A DNA stretch of 64,000 bases from contig NZ_RBZM01000004.1 of NCBI RefSeq assembly GCF_003628305.1, forward strand, positions 434,001 through 498,000, written 5' to 3'. The translations under genes and the position numbers were made by a program. The first letter of the stretch is position 1. Every line of letters starts with the position of its first letter. The notes under the pieces are model-generated. The model ran no database searches and was not told the DNA's origin. It was given only the letters and a program-made list of their open reading frames with translations. The DNA is from Cohnella endophytica (GTDB taxonomy: Bacteria > Bacillota > Bacilli > Paenibacillales > Paenibacillaceae). Shown here one piece after another: positions 18,108 through 27,278 of this stretch.

Positions 18108-18344
18108 TTAAACCGGCATTCCCATCTCGAATACGCTCCAATACGTGAAGCCGAGGAAGGCGACAACCATGTAGCCCCAGAACATGAGCATGTAAGTGCG
18201 TTCGGTGAAGTTCAAATACCCGAACAAGAAGAAAACGGCCGTTTGCACGAAGAACAATAAAGCGAATTCATACATGTCGCCTGCAAACGCCATAAGGGCA
18301 ATTACCAGTGTCCAGAAGCCGAGCACTCTAAACATTCGTGCCAT
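18108..18344 (-). CDS. DUF2626 small membrane protein (YqgY-like)
   Basis: A 78-residue protein with two or three membrane helices (VLGFWTLVIALMAFAG, ALLFFVQTAVFFLFGY, MLMFWGYMVVAFLGF). Sequence and size match DUF2626 proteins, conserved in Bacilli with unknown function. The ATG at 18344 has GAGAGGGGA upstream; an earlier in-frame ATG at 18368 would include that site in the coding region. Confidence 0.8.
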   Translation of the reverse strand: MARMFRVLGFWTLVIALMAFAGDMYEFALLFFVQTAVFFLFGYLNFTERTYMLMFWGYMVVAFLGFTYWSVFEMGMPV

Positions 18345-18651
18345 CGTTGATATTCCCCTCTCATACACACAAGACGATTTCTACAGCATATTATAACGGT
18401 TGGAGAAAAGCGTGTAAACCCAACAAGTCGTGACGAATCGGCAAACTTTTCGAACGCTGCGTATATTGTTCCCGACTCTCGGGCGGTTATGTATTCCGAT
18501 CGTTAGCATAGCGTTTTGGCGGTAAAAGGTATAGTGGATCGAAATATGGATATAAATAGAAGTATCCGATAGATTCTATGAATTCTAATGCGGGCATAGA
18601 AATGAACAAAGCAACAAAATATACGTGATTCTTAAGGAGGGAAGGGCACCC

Positions 18652-19296
18652 ATGACGGCTGTGAGACAAGACGCATGGAGTCCGGATGACGACTTGATAT
18701 TGGCGGAAGTTACGTTGCGCCACATCCGCGAAGGCAGTACCCAATTATCCGCTTTCGAGGAGGTCGGACAGCGAATCGCCCGAACTTCCGCGGCTTGCGG
18801 TTTTCGATGGAATAGTTGCGTTCGCAAAAGATATGACGAAGCGATAGGGTTAGCCAAGCAACAACGTCAGAAACGGAATTATCTCAAGAAGCAAGGCATC
18901 TCCACGATTTCTAGCGCGGACCGTTTAACCATCGACGAGGGCGAAAGCGTCAAATCCGAGCTGTTATCCGCGGAATCGTTGTCGCTAGAAGCGATTATTC
19001 GGTACTTGCGCCAATGGAAAGGGACCGTTCAAGAGATGAGCAGGCAAATTCGTCATCTTGAAAAAGAGTTGAAAGAGAAGGAAGACCGCCTGAACGAGTT
19101 CCGAGAGGTAAACGAACGGCTTTCCAAGGAAGTCAACGAAGTCCAGACGGATTACCAAGTCGTTAACGACGATTATAAAGCGCTTATTCGCATTATGGAT
19201 CGGGCAAGGCGTCTTGCGTTTCTGACAGAAGAAGTAGAAGAAGACCGCGCGCGTTTCAAGATGGACGCGAACGGCAATCTCGAAAGAATCGAATAG
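18652..19296 (+). CDS. RsfA/YlbO-family prespore regulator
   Basis: A 214-residue protein with an N-terminal Myb/SANT-like DNA-binding segment ([20 protein letters not shown] through [13 protein letters not shown], about 5-60) and a C-terminal coiled coil (about 120-185). This is the organisation of RsfA, a prespore regulator of sigma-F genes, and of its paralogue YlbO. The position just ahead of panE and bshC matches ylbO in B. subtilis, so YlbO is the closer guess. AAGGAGGGAAGGG precedes the ATG at 18652. Confidence 0.85.
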   Translation: MTAVRQDAWSPDDDLILAEVTLRHIREGSTQLSAFEEVGQRIARTSAACGFRWNSCVRKRYDEAIGLAKQQRQKRNYLKKQGISTISSADRLTIDEGESVKSELLSAESLSLEAIIRYLRQWKGTVQEMSRQIRHLEKELKEKEDRLNEFREVNERLSKEVNEVQTDYQVVNDDYKALIRIMDRARRLAFLTEEVEEDRARFKMDANGNLERIE

Positions 19297-19301
19297 ACCG
19301 T

Positions 19302-19342
19302 AAAGCAAAACCCGCGAGGATTATCCTCGCGGGTTTTGCTTT
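19302..19342 (+). terminator. Terminator after the RsfA/YlbO gene
   Basis: A near-perfect 19-bp stem (AAAGCAAAACCCGCGAGGA with its mirror) and a 2-nt loop, ending in TTTTGCTTT. Confidence 0.88.
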
Positions 19343-19401
19343 GGCGATTCGGGAAGTATACTGTTCTTTATACAATAAATCGAAAAGAGGATGTCGGATC
19401 T

Positions 19402-20319
19402 ATGAACGAAATAATCGTGCTAGGAGGAGGTTCGCTTGGTTTGCTTCTCGCGGGAAGGCTCAAAGCATCGGGATGCGATTGCAAGCTATGGACGAGAACT
19501 AGGGTACAAGCCGAGTCGCTAGATAGACATGGGCTTACGATACAGAACGAATCCGGTGAAAGGGAGGAGCGGGTAGAAATCCAAGCGGACCCGATCGATT
19601 CGGCGGTCACGGACGAACAAGGAATCGTATTGTTGGCGGTTAAGCAGACCGCGCTGACTCCGACTCTTCTTGCTCGGCTCGCCATCGCCGTGCCGATCGG
19701 CGGAACGTTGGTCCTGCTTCAGAATGGTATCGGCCACCGCGAGTTGATAGAGCAGGTCCTCCCAGGGAGGAAGCTTATTACGGCGATTACGACGGAAGCG
19801 GCTTTACGGATCGATACGACGACCGTCCGCCATACCGGCAAGGGAGAAATCCTCTTGGAGGACGAAACCTCGCATCGCCTCCAATCATCGGCACTGAAAC
19901 GTCTGTTGAAGCGGGCAGGATTTTCCGTTTTTTTGTCGAAACAGTTGGAAGCGGCAATATTGCGCAAATTGCTCGTAAACGCGGTAATCAATCCGCTTAC
20001 GGCGATTTTGCGCATACGCAACGGCGAACTCATCGAAACGCCTGCCAGATTGGACGCCATGAGAAATTTGTTCCGGGAGACTTTCGGCTTGTTGAGCGTT
20101 CGAGGATTGCCCGGCGACGAGGAAGAGCTATGGAATGCGGTGAAGCGCGTGTGCGCTGCGACTAGCGGCAACGAATCCTCGATGCTGCAGGACATTCGGG
20201 CTCGCAGGGAAACCGAGATCGATTCCATCAATGGCGCGATAATCCGCATGGCGGCAAGCCAAGGACGAACCGCGCCGTGGAACGAAGCCGTGACGGCGCT
20301 TGTGAAAGCCGTTCATTAA
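19402..20319 (+). CDS. panE: 2-dehydropantoate 2-reductase (ketopantoate reductase)
   Basis: A 305-residue NADPH-dependent reductase that makes pantoate for coenzyme A. The N-terminal Rossmann motif is LGGGSLGLLLAGRL. The C-terminal domain has the catalytic Lys/Asn region KLLVNAVINPLTA and the SSMLQDIRARRETEID-x-INGAI block typical of the family. The ATG at 19402 is preferred over the upstream ATG at 19336, which lies just past the previous terminator and would add 22 residues ahead of the Rossmann strand. It corresponds to B. subtilis ylbQ by position. Confidence 0.93.
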   Translation: MNEIIVLGGGSLGLLLAGRLKASGCDCKLWTRTRVQAESLDRHGLTIQNESGEREERVEIQADPIDSAVTDEQGIVLLAVKQTALTPTLLARLAIAVPIGGTLVLLQNGIGHRELIEQVLPGRKLITAITTEAALRIDTTTVRHTGKGEILLEDETSHRLQSSALKRLLKRAGFSVFLSKQLEAAILRKLLVNAVINPLTAILRIRNGELIETPARLDAMRNLFRETFGLLSVRGLPGDEEELWNAVKRVCAATSGNESSMLQDIRARRETEIDSINGAIIRMAASQGRTAPWNEAVTALVKAVH

Positions 20320-20338
20320 ATTAGGGGAGAGGTCACCC

Positions 20339-20737
20339 ATGCTCAGCTCCATCTGGAAAGCTTTGGTTTCGGCTTACGCATTTCTGGCGACCGTGCCGGT
20401 TATCCCGTTTCTGCTTGTCTACTTCGTCGCTTCCACGCGCGGAGGCGACCGCAAGAGCGCTTTTCGGCTTGCGATGGACTTGACGAATGCTTTCCTTATC
20501 GGATGCGTAGCGGAGCTGCTGAATCGCAGGCTGCACACCAGCTTCGGCCTTTTTTTCCTAATCCTTCTATTACTGATCGGCGGCGGGCTTATCGGCAATG
20601 CTCAGAATCGGATAAGGGGCAAAGTTGATGCCGGCAAGCTGTTCAGGGCGGTCTGGCGATTGTCTTTTTTTCTAATGGTTCCGTTGTATGTTTTATTAAT
20701 GTTTTTCGAACTTGTTTTTCCCGCCGTTAAAGCGTAA
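20339..20737 (+). CDS. DUF3397 membrane protein
   Basis: A 132-residue membrane protein with four hydrophobic segments (about 10-30, 45-62, 66-84, 103-126) and a basic loop (QNRIRGKVDAGK). It matches the DUF3397 family, which is often encoded immediately upstream of bshC in Bacilli. The function is unknown. GGGGAGAGG precedes the ATG. Confidence 0.78.
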   Translation: MLSSIWKALVSAYAFLATVPVIPFLLVYFVASTRGGDRKSAFRLAMDLTNAFLIGCVAELLNRRLHTSFGLFFLILLLLIGGGLIGNAQNRIRGKVDAGKLFRAVWRLSFFLMVPLYVLLMFFELVFPAVKA

Positions 20738-20853
20738 ATTGCTTTTTTCTGTCGCGAAAGACGCGACGGAGTCTGACGCATTCCTCCGCCACTTCCCCTC
20801 CTGTTACATAACCGACTATCCGCTCGATGACTTCCATTCCTTCGATTAACCTT

Positions 20854-20882
20854 TTGACGTGAATTCCGGCGTTGTGTACAAT
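20854..20882 (+). promoter_or_regulatory. Sigma-A promoter for bshC
   Basis: TTGACG at 20854-20859, a 17-nt spacer, and TACAAT at 20877-20882. This is about 40 nt upstream of the chosen bshC start. Confidence 0.75.
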
Positions 20883-20922
20883 CAATTTGATATCACAACG
20901 ACAGATTGGGGGAATTATCCCT

Positions 20923-22572
20923 TTGAATATTACATCCCTACACGAACCCAATCGTAGTTCCATAGCGGAACGTTATCGCATAGGTGATCCCGCCGTTCTA
21001 CAATTGTTCGGACAACATCCATCGGAGGATCGGCATTGGGAGGAGCGGGCAGCCCGTTTGGATCGCTCCGCCTCCTCCAGAGCGAATTTGAAGGAAGTCG
21101 CCAATGCTTTACGTCTCTACCAAGGGCAATTGCCACATTATGAAGAAGTGACCAGATCGTTAGAAAAGCTGGAACAGCCGGGTAGCTTGGTCGTCGTAGG
21201 GGGCCAGCAAGCCGGCTTGTTCGGCGGCGCTCTCTTGATCTACTACAAAGCGTTGTCCGTTATTCAGTCCGCGAAAGACGCCGAGCGGAAGCTTGGCCGT
21301 CCGGTCGTTCCGATTTTCTGGATTGCCGGGGAAGACCATGACTTCGACGAAGCGAATCACGTAAACATTCAATCCGCGGGAGGCGGGATTCGGCGAATCC
21401 GGATCGAACGTCCGGAAGGCCCGCGTTTGGCTGTAAGCAGGACGACGCTTTCTACCGCGCAATGGGAAGCTTCGCTCTTGGAACTGGCTTCGCAGTTGCC
21501 GGATTCCGAATTCAAGCCGGCGTTGCTGGAGCGTCTGCGGAGCCACGTCGCGGACGCGCCTTCTTTGAGTCTCGCTTTCGCGAGATTGCTGGCCGACTGG
21601 TTCGGAAATCAAGGGCTCGTATTGCTCGATGCGGACGATGCTCGGCTGAGGTCGCTGGAAAGCCCGATGTTCCGGGAACTCGTCGTACGCAACGACGAAT
21701 TGGAAGCTTCCTTGAAAGCCGGGGAAGAACAAGTGCAAAGCCATGGCTTCGCCCTTCAAGCGGAAACGGCCGAAGGCGGAGCGAACTTATTCCTTCATCA
21801 TGAACAAGGCCGGCTATTGCTTCATAAAGAGCAGGGACGTTTCGTAGACCGCAGGGGCAACGTCGCCTTATCTAGCGAACAGTTGCTGGAAATGACGGGC
21901 AGCTCGCCCGACTTGCTCAGCACGAACGCGCTCACGCGACCGCTCATGCAAGATTACGTTCTTCCGGTGCTTGCCGCGGTATTAGGGCCGTCCGAAATCG
22001 CCTATTGGGGCATCCTCGGACCTGCATTCGAGGCTTTCGGCATGTCGATGCCGATTCTCGTTCCGCGTCAATCGTTCACGTATCTCGAACCGACGATTAC
22101 GAAGCTGTTGGACAAATATTCGCTGACTCCCGAGCAAGCGATCGCGGATTGGAGCGAAAGAAAAGCCGAATGGCTCTCGCGGCAAGACAAATGGCATCTG
22201 GAAGAACAATTCCAGGACGTCAAAAGCAGATTCATGGCCCTGTACGAGCCGATCATGAATACGGTCTCGTCGCTGCAGCCTGGTCTTGCCATGCTTGCGG
22301 CCAGCAATCGGGATAAAATCGTTCAGCAAATCTCTTTCTTGGAATCGAGGTCGGTAGACGCGATCGCCAAGCAGCACGAAGCGTCGTTGAAGCAATGGGA
22401 TCGCATACGCTCATCGCTCTGTCCAATGGATAAACCTCAGGAGAGAGTGTACGGAACCATTCATTATTGGAACAGATACGGCGCGGACTGGCTAGCCATA
22501 TGGGCCAACGTTCCATTTGACGTAACCGGCGGACAAAGATTGGTTGAAGGCTTGGCGGTATCCGCTCACTAG
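20923..22572 (+). CDS. bshC: Bacillithiol biosynthesis cysteine-adding enzyme BshC
   Basis: A 549-residue protein catalysing the last step of bacillithiol synthesis (cysteine added to glucosaminyl-malate). Recognisable parts are VVVGGQQAGLFGGALLIYYKA, PVFWIAGEDHDFDEANHV (the nucleotide-binding HIGH-like region) and VLAAVLGPSEIAYWG. The TTG at 20923 is chosen over an ATG at 20872 because GGGGG lies 9 nt before it, the predicted promoter -10 box overlaps the upstream ATG, and the resulting length fits B. subtilis YllA (about 540). Confidence 0.93.
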   Translation: MNITSLHEPNRSSIAERYRIGDPAVLQLFGQHPSEDRHWEERAARLDRSASSRANLKEVANALRLYQGQLPHYEEVTRSLEKLEQPGSLVVVGGQQAGLFGGALLIYYKALSVIQSAKDAERKLGRPVVPIFWIAGEDHDFDEANHVNIQSAGGGIRRIRIERPEGPRLAVSRTTLSTAQWEASLLELASQLPDSEFKPALLERLRSHVADAPSLSLAFARLLADWFGNQGLVLLDADDARLRSLESPMFRELVVRNDELEASLKAGEEQVQSHGFALQAETAEGGANLFLHHEQGRLLLHKEQGRFVDRRGNVALSSEQLLEMTGSSPDLLSTNALTRPLMQDYVLPVLAAVLGPSEIAYWGILGPAFEAFGMSMPILVPRQSFTYLEPTITKLLDKYSLTPEQAIADWSERKAEWLSRQDKWHLEEQFQDVKSRFMALYEPIMNTVSSLQPGLAMLAASNRDKIVQQISFLESRSVDAIAKQHEASLKQWDRIRSSLCPMDKPQERVYGTIHYWNRYGADWLAIWANVPFDVTGGQRLVEGLAVSAH

Positions 22573-22596
22573 AACCTACTATTGGAGGAATCATAA

Positions 22597-23859
22597 ATGA
22601 AAACCGCATTGAATAGCATCGTGCGAGACCCATCCCTGGCACCCGAAGGCAAGCTTAAGATCGATTGGGTTCAAGCCCATATGCCGGTCTTGAATCAAAT
22701 CCGCAAGGAATTCGAGCGCGATCAGCCTTTTAAAGGTTTGCGAGTGGCGATCTCCCTTCACTTGGAAGCGAAAACGGCCTATTTGGCTAAAGTCGTCCAA
22801 GCGGGCGGAGCGGAAGTCGTCATTACGGGCAGCAACCCGTTGTCCACGCAAGACGACGTTTGCGCGGCTCTCGTAGAGGACGGAATCACGGTATATGCCA
22901 AGTACAATCCGGACCCGCAAGAATACAAAGACCTGATGGTGAAAACGCTCGAGACGAAACCGGATCTGATTATCGACGACGGCGGAGATCTCGTGTCGAT
23001 CTTGCACTCCGAACGCCAAGACTTGCTGGCGCAAGTGCGCGGCGGGGCGGAAGAGACGACGACCGGCATTCTTCGCCTAAAGGCAATGGAGAAAGACGGT
23101 TCGCTGAAATTCCCGATGGTCGCCGTTAACGATGCTTATTGCAAATACTTATTCGACAATCGTTACGGAACGGGTCAATCCGTGTGGGACGGCATCAACC
23201 GGACGACTAACCTTGTCGTCGCGGGCAAAACGGTCGTCGTGAACGGCTATGGCTGGTGCGGCAAAGGCGTGGCGATGCGCGCGAAAGGCTTAGGCGCCAA
23301 CGTCGTCGTTACTGAGGTAGACGCGATCCGCGCGGTCGAAGCGTACATGGACGGGTTCACGGTCATGTCTATGGAGGAAGCCGCAAAAGTCGGAGAGTTC
23401 TTCGTGACGGTGACGGGCAACAAAGACGTTATTCGCGGAGAGCATATCGCGAACATGAAGGACGGCGCTATATTGTCCAACGCAGGTCATTTCGACGTCG
23501 AGGTTAACTTGGTCGAGTTGGCGGCGCTATCGGTATCGAAGCGCGTCGTACGCCGCAACATCGAAGAATACGTGCTCAAGGACGGACGCAAGATTTACGT
23601 CCTCGCCGAAGGACGTTTAGTAAACCTTGCGGCCGGAGACGGCCATCCGGCGGAAATCATGGATATGACGTTCGCGCTTCAAGCGATCGCGCTGCGTTAC
23701 GTAAACGAGAATTACGAAGCTATGGGCAGTAAGGTCGTCAACGTCCCTTACGAGCTTGACGAGCTCGTCGCACGCACGAAATTGCAATCTCTCGGAATTA
23801 ACATCGATACGTTGTCCGATGAACAGAAGGCATATTTGGACAGCTGGGCATCGCACTAA
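22597..23859 (+). CDS. ahcY: Adenosylhomocysteinase (SAH hydrolase)
   Basis: A 420-residue NAD-dependent enzyme that splits S-adenosylhomocysteine to adenosine and homocysteine. The DDGGDL motif (about 128-133), [18 protein letters not shown] and the NAD-binding GYGWCGKG are diagnostic. GGAGG precedes the ATG, only 25 nt after bshC, so it may be cotranscribed with bshC. B. subtilis uses the Pfs/LuxS route instead and has no ahcY here. Confidence 0.95.
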   Translation: MKTALNSIVRDPSLAPEGKLKIDWVQAHMPVLNQIRKEFERDQPFKGLRVAISLHLEAKTAYLAKVVQAGGAEVVITGSNPLSTQDDVCAALVEDGITVYAKYNPDPQEYKDLMVKTLETKPDLIIDDGGDLVSILHSERQDLLAQVRGGAEETTTGILRLKAMEKDGSLKFPMVAVNDAYCKYLFDNRYGTGQSVWDGINRTTNLVVAGKTVVVNGYGWCGKGVAMRAKGLGANVVVTEVDAIRAVEAYMDGFTVMSMEEAAKVGEFFVTVTGNKDVIRGEHIANMKDGAILSNAGHFDVEVNLVELAALSVSKRVVRRNIEEYVLKDGRKIYVLAEGRLVNLAAGDGHPAEIMDMTFALQAIALRYVNENYEAMGSKVVNVPYELDELVARTKLQSLGINIDTLSDEQKAYLDSWASH

Positions 23860-23886
23860 CCGAACCAAGAATCATCAAGAGAGTAG

Positions 23887-23923
23887 AAAAATCCCGCTCG
23901 CGTTTTCGCGAACGGGATTTTTC
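23887..23923 (+). terminator. Terminator after ahcY
   Basis: AAAAATCCCG and CGCG arms pair across a TTTT loop, ending in a run of five T. Confidence 0.88.
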
Positions 23924-24001
23924 TTGTTCGCGGCACTTTAGGTAACATTTCCCTATTCGGTTACGTCTAGAGTATCAGAAACCTAAAAGGGGGAGCTCGA
24001 G

Positions 24002-25162
24002 ATGAAAAGACGATGGGGTCGTAGTTTGCGTTCTATGATGTTGTTCGCGCTAGTTACGGTACTTGCGATGGGCTTGACGGCATGCGGAAGCAGCAGCAGC
24101 GACAACGCGAATAGCGGGGCTGCCGCGAAGTCGGAAGACAGGTCGAACGCGATGGCGGCAGAAGCGCCCAGGTCGAACGCCGCGGCTTTCTCGGAGGCTA
24201 AGAGTCAAGCCGGGGCGGAGCAACTTGCGGAGTCGTCTTCGGCGCCGGTCGCCTCCGCGAGCGTCGACTTGAATACGGTCGGAGGGGGAGGCATCGGACA
24301 GATCGCCGACGCGAACGCGGGTTTCGGCCGGAAAGTCATCTATCGGGCCAACCTCGTCATGAAGGTCGAGGAGTTCAAGTCCGCGGAGGAGCAATTGACG
24401 AACCTGATTCATTTGGGCGGAGCTTACGTCCTGCAATTCTCCGATAGCCGCAACGCGGACGAGGTGGGGGCAACTTACGTAATTAAAGTGCCTTCCGAAG
24501 GATTCTCCCCTTTTCTGGAGAAGCTGCAACGGATCAAAAACCTGAAATACGAACGCGAGGTGGAAGGTAACGACGTAACCGAGGAATACGTCGATCTGGA
24601 TGCGAGACTGAAAGCGAAGCAGGTCGTAGAAACCCGTCTGCTGTCGTTCATGGACAAAGCGACGAAAACGGACGATTTGGTACGATTCTCGAACGAACTC
24701 GCGAGAGTGCAGGAAGAGATCGAACAAATCAAAGGACGCACTCGTTTTCTCGACCAGAACGTAGCCTTCTCGACGATCAACCTGCGTCTCTATCAAAGTA
24801 CGGGCCTTGTCGAGGTCAAGGAAGAGAAAAAGGAGGAACCGGGCAAAAGCTTCGGAGACCGGATCGGGGATGCGCTGGGAGGAAGCGTTAAGGTTCTGCG
24901 GCAGTTCGGAGAAGGCTTACTCATCGTTGTCGCCGCGATATTACCCGTGTTGATCGTCATATTGGTCATTGGTGTTCCGACCTATTTCATCCTTCGCAAA
25001 CGTACGGCCGAGCGAAAAAAATTAGCGGAGGAAAGGCGTAAGACTTTAAACGCTCCGCGCATTTCGCCCGCTGTGCCGGAGAACGCCGTATCGTCTGCTC
25101 CCGCCAGCGTCGAATCGGATCCGGAAGCGTCGCCGGAGACGTCGAAAGATGAACAATCGTAA
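24002..25162 (+). CDS. DUF4349 lipoprotein
   Basis: A 386-residue lipoprotein with a lipobox LTAC (Cys at about 28). After an Ala/Ser-rich linker (about 30-110) comes the DUF4349 domain (RANLVMKVEEF..., VPSEGFSPFLEKL, VTEEYVDLDARLKAKQ) containing a coiled coil (about 195-245). A C-terminal transmembrane helix (about 305-330) and a basic, then Pro/Glu-rich tail follow. Having both a lipid anchor and a C-terminal helix is the usual arrangement in this family. The function is unknown. AAGGGGGAG precedes the ATG. Confidence 0.85.
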   Translation: MKRRWGRSLRSMMLFALVTVLAMGLTACGSSSSDNANSGAAAKSEDRSNAMAAEAPRSNAAAFSEAKSQAGAEQLAESSSAPVASASVDLNTVGGGGIGQIADANAGFGRKVIYRANLVMKVEEFKSAEEQLTNLIHLGGAYVLQFSDSRNADEVGATYVIKVPSEGFSPFLEKLQRIKNLKYEREVEGNDVTEEYVDLDARLKAKQVVETRLLSFMDKATKTDDLVRFSNELARVQEEIEQIKGRTRFLDQNVAFSTINLRLYQSTGLVEVKEEKKEEPGKSFGDRIGDALGGSVKVLRQFGEGLLIVVAAILPVLIVILVIGVPTYFILRKRTAERKKLAEERRKTLNAPRISPAVPENAVSSAPASVESDPEASPETSKDEQS

Positions 25163-25197
25163 GCATGGGGTCATTAATCCCGTGAAATATTTTTTCG

Positions 25198-25230
25198 AAA
25201 ATCCTGTCCACGAGGCAGGATTTTTATTTT
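25198..25230 (+). terminator. Terminator ahead of the dcw cluster
   Basis: AAATCCTG pairs with CAGGATTT around a 9-nt loop, followed by TTTATTTT. It insulates mraZ from upstream transcription. Confidence 0.75.
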
Positions 25231-25251
25231 ATGCCACGAATAATCATCATA

Positions 25252-25286
25252 AGTGGTTCAGAGTGGTGGAAAGTGGGGAAAGTTGG
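25252..25286 (+). promoter_or_regulatory. MraZ operator (four repeats, 10-bp period)
   Basis: AGTGG occurs at 25252, 25262 and 25272, and a variant GTTGG ends a fourth unit at 25286, each on a 10-bp period. MraZ represses the dcw operon by binding short GTG/GGG-containing direct repeats of this kind upstream of its own gene, so this is almost certainly its operator. Confidence 0.8.
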
Positions 25287-25304
25287 AGGAGGTGAAGGGA
25301 GCTT

Positions 25305-25742
25305 ATGTTTTTAGGGGAATTTCAGCATAGTATCGATGATAAGGGACGCATCATTATCCCGGCGAAATTCCGCGAAGCTCTCGGCACGGACTTTATCGTA
25401 ACCCGCGGACTGGACGGATGCTTATTCGTCTACCCACGCGAAGAGTGGACCTTGCTTGAACAGAAAATGAAAAGCCTGCCCTCGATGGCGGCTAATGCCA
25501 GGGCGTTCTCCCGGCTTCTCTTCTCCGGCGCGTCCGAATGCGAGTGGGATAAACAGGGAAGGGTAAACGTACCGAATCATCTGCGCGAGTATGCCAAGTT
25601 GGATAAGGAATGCACCGTGATCGGCGTATCCAGCCGCGTGGAAATCTGGGATAAAGCGACCTGGGAAGAATACTCCCGGCAATCCGCCGATTCCTTTAAC
25701 GAGATCGCCGAGAAGCTGGTCGATTTCGATTTTAACTTCTAA
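25305..25742 (+). CDS. mraZ: Transcriptional regulator MraZ
   Basis: A 145-residue protein with two SpoVT/AbrB-like half domains ([24 protein letters not shown] at the N-terminus and [21 protein letters not shown] in the middle), the usual MraZ architecture and length. It forms a ring-shaped oligomer that binds direct repeats and regulates the dcw operon it heads. GGAGGAGGTGAAGGGAG precedes the ATG. Confidence 0.96.
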   Translation: MFLGEFQHSIDDKGRIIIPAKFREALGTDFIVTRGLDGCLFVYPREEWTLLEQKMKSLPSMAANARAFSRLLFSGASECEWDKQGRVNVPNHLREYAKLDKECTVIGVSSRVEIWDKATWEEYSRQSADSFNEIAEKLVDFDFNF

Positions 25743-25816
25743 GCCGCTAACAACATCTTCAAACCTACATAAACAAGAAAGACGGACCCGTTACCGGGTA
25801 CCGGGAGGCAGCTACG

Positions 25817-26773
25817 ATGTTTCACCATGTGACCGTATTGAAAGAGGAATCCGTAAAAGGCTTAAACATCCGTCCGGACGGCATTTATGTCGATTGTACG
25901 CTCGGCGGCGCGGGGCATAGCGAGCTCATCGCATCGCAACTCGGGCCGCAAGGGAGATTGATCGCGCTGGACCAGGACGAAGCCGCCCTCGCGAATGCCC
26001 GTACACGGCTTGCCGCGTACGGAAATATCGTCACGTTGGTGAAGAGCAACTTTCGGCATCTGAAAATGGCGTTGCGTCAAGCCGGCGTACCCGAGTCGAA
26101 CGGCGTGCCCCAAGTGGACGGCGTGCTGTTCGACTTAGGCGTATCCAGCCCGCAGCTCGACGAAGCCGATCGCGGCTTCAGCTATAACCTGGACGCAGAG
26201 CTGGATATGCGGATGGATCGCGACGAGTCGCTCACGGCGAAGGAAATCGTCAACGAGTGGGAAGAGCGGGAAATCTCCAATATTCTCAGGGACTACGGCG
26301 AAGAGAAATTCGCCCGCAAGATCGCGGCGAACATCGTGAAGCTTAGAGAAAAAAGTCCGATCGAGACGACGGCGCAATTGGCCGAGATTATCAAATCATC
26401 GATCCCGGCGGCAACGCGTCGCACGGGCCCGCATCCGGCCAAGCGTTCCTTTCAAGCCCTTCGCATCGCCGTCAACGACGAGCTTGGGGCGTTCAGGGAA
26501 GCGCTGGAGCAGACGATCGACTGCCTGAAGCCCGAAGGACGGGTCGCGGTCATCACGTTCCATTCGCTCGAAGACCGGATATGCAAGACGGCATTCGCCA
26601 AAGAAGTCGCAAGCTGCAGCTGTCCTCCCGATTTTCCGATCTGCGTTTGCGGAGGCGGAGACGGGCGATTGAAGTTGACGCCGCGCAAGCCGATCTTGCC
26701 ATCGGAAGAGGAACTGGAAGCGAACCCGCGGGCTCGCTCTTCCAAATTAAGAATCGCTGAGAAGCTCGGATAA
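25817..26773 (+). CDS. rsmH: 16S rRNA m4C1402 methyltransferase RsmH
   Basis: A 318-residue SAM-dependent methyltransferase (MraW). Motifs are [45 protein letters not shown] and the C-terminal [13 protein letters not shown]. It methylates N4 of C1402 in the ribosomal P site. The second gene of the dcw cluster in its standard place. Confidence 0.97.
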   Translation: MFHHVTVLKEESVKGLNIRPDGIYVDCTLGGAGHSELIASQLGPQGRLIALDQDEAALANARTRLAAYGNIVTLVKSNFRHLKMALRQAGVPESNGVPQVDGVLFDLGVSSPQLDEADRGFSYNLDAELDMRMDRDESLTAKEIVNEWEEREISNILRDYGEEKFARKIAANIVKLREKSPIETTAQLAEIIKSSIPAATRRTGPHPAKRSFQALRIAVNDELGAFREALEQTIDCLKPEGRVAVITFHSLEDRICKTAFAKEVASCSCPPDFPICVCGGGDGRLKLTPRKPILPSEEELEANPRARSSKLRIAEKLG

Positions 26774-26826
26774 CCGAGCTTGATATATTGCAAGAGAAAT
26801 AGATATTCGAAAGGGGAACAGGAATT

Positions 26827-27249
26827 ATGGCATATTACGGCAATCTGGCGCTTCGTCCTGAGCGCGTCGAGGAACAAAGGGCGCAACCGGCAGTACGCCA
26901 ACAACAACAACAACAGTCGATCAAATCAAAAGTAACGAAGCGCCGGTCGATTCCGATCGGCGAGAAGCTGCTTTATTTGTTCTCGATCGCGCTCGTCGTT
27001 TTCGTCGCGGGTTTCGTTATTTTCCGCTACGCGCAAATCTATCAGATCAACGGGCAAGTACAAGCGTCGACCAAAGCCTACACGCAAGCGACGGAAAAAG
27101 CCAAAGAACTTCAACAGCAGATCGACCAGCTTAGCGCTTCGAGCAGGATAACCAAATGGGCCGAAGAGCATGGATTCGAAAGACAAACGGATAATAAGGT
27201 TAAGGTGAAGGTGAAGGACGACCGGAGCGCCGTAGCATCGAAGCATTAG
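26827..27249 (+). CDS. ftsL: Cell division protein FtsL
   Basis: A 140-residue bitopic protein with a cytoplasmic N-terminus containing a Gln run (about 26-31), one transmembrane helix (about 48-68) and an extracytoplasmic leucine-zipper coiled coil (about 75-110). It joins DivIB and DivIC in the divisome. The position between rsmH and pbpB and the layout support FtsL despite low sequence conservation. Confidence 0.88.
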   Translation: MAYYGNLALRPERVEEQRAQPAVRQQQQQQSIKSKVTKRRSIPIGEKLLYLFSIALVVFVAGFVIFRYAQIYQINGQVQASTKAYTQATEKAKELQQQIDQLSASSRITKWAEEHGFERQTDNKVKVKVKDDRSAVASKH

Positions 27250-27278
27250 GCGGTTCGGGGAAAGTTGAGGGCCCGGCT

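Noticed and set aside
20727-20963. Minus-strand frame in the bshC leader (ending VRLRRVFRDRKKQFTL)
   Set aside because: The peptide looks protein-like, but no start has a convincing ribosome site and it opposes the strong bshC promoter. Conservation would be needed to revive it.
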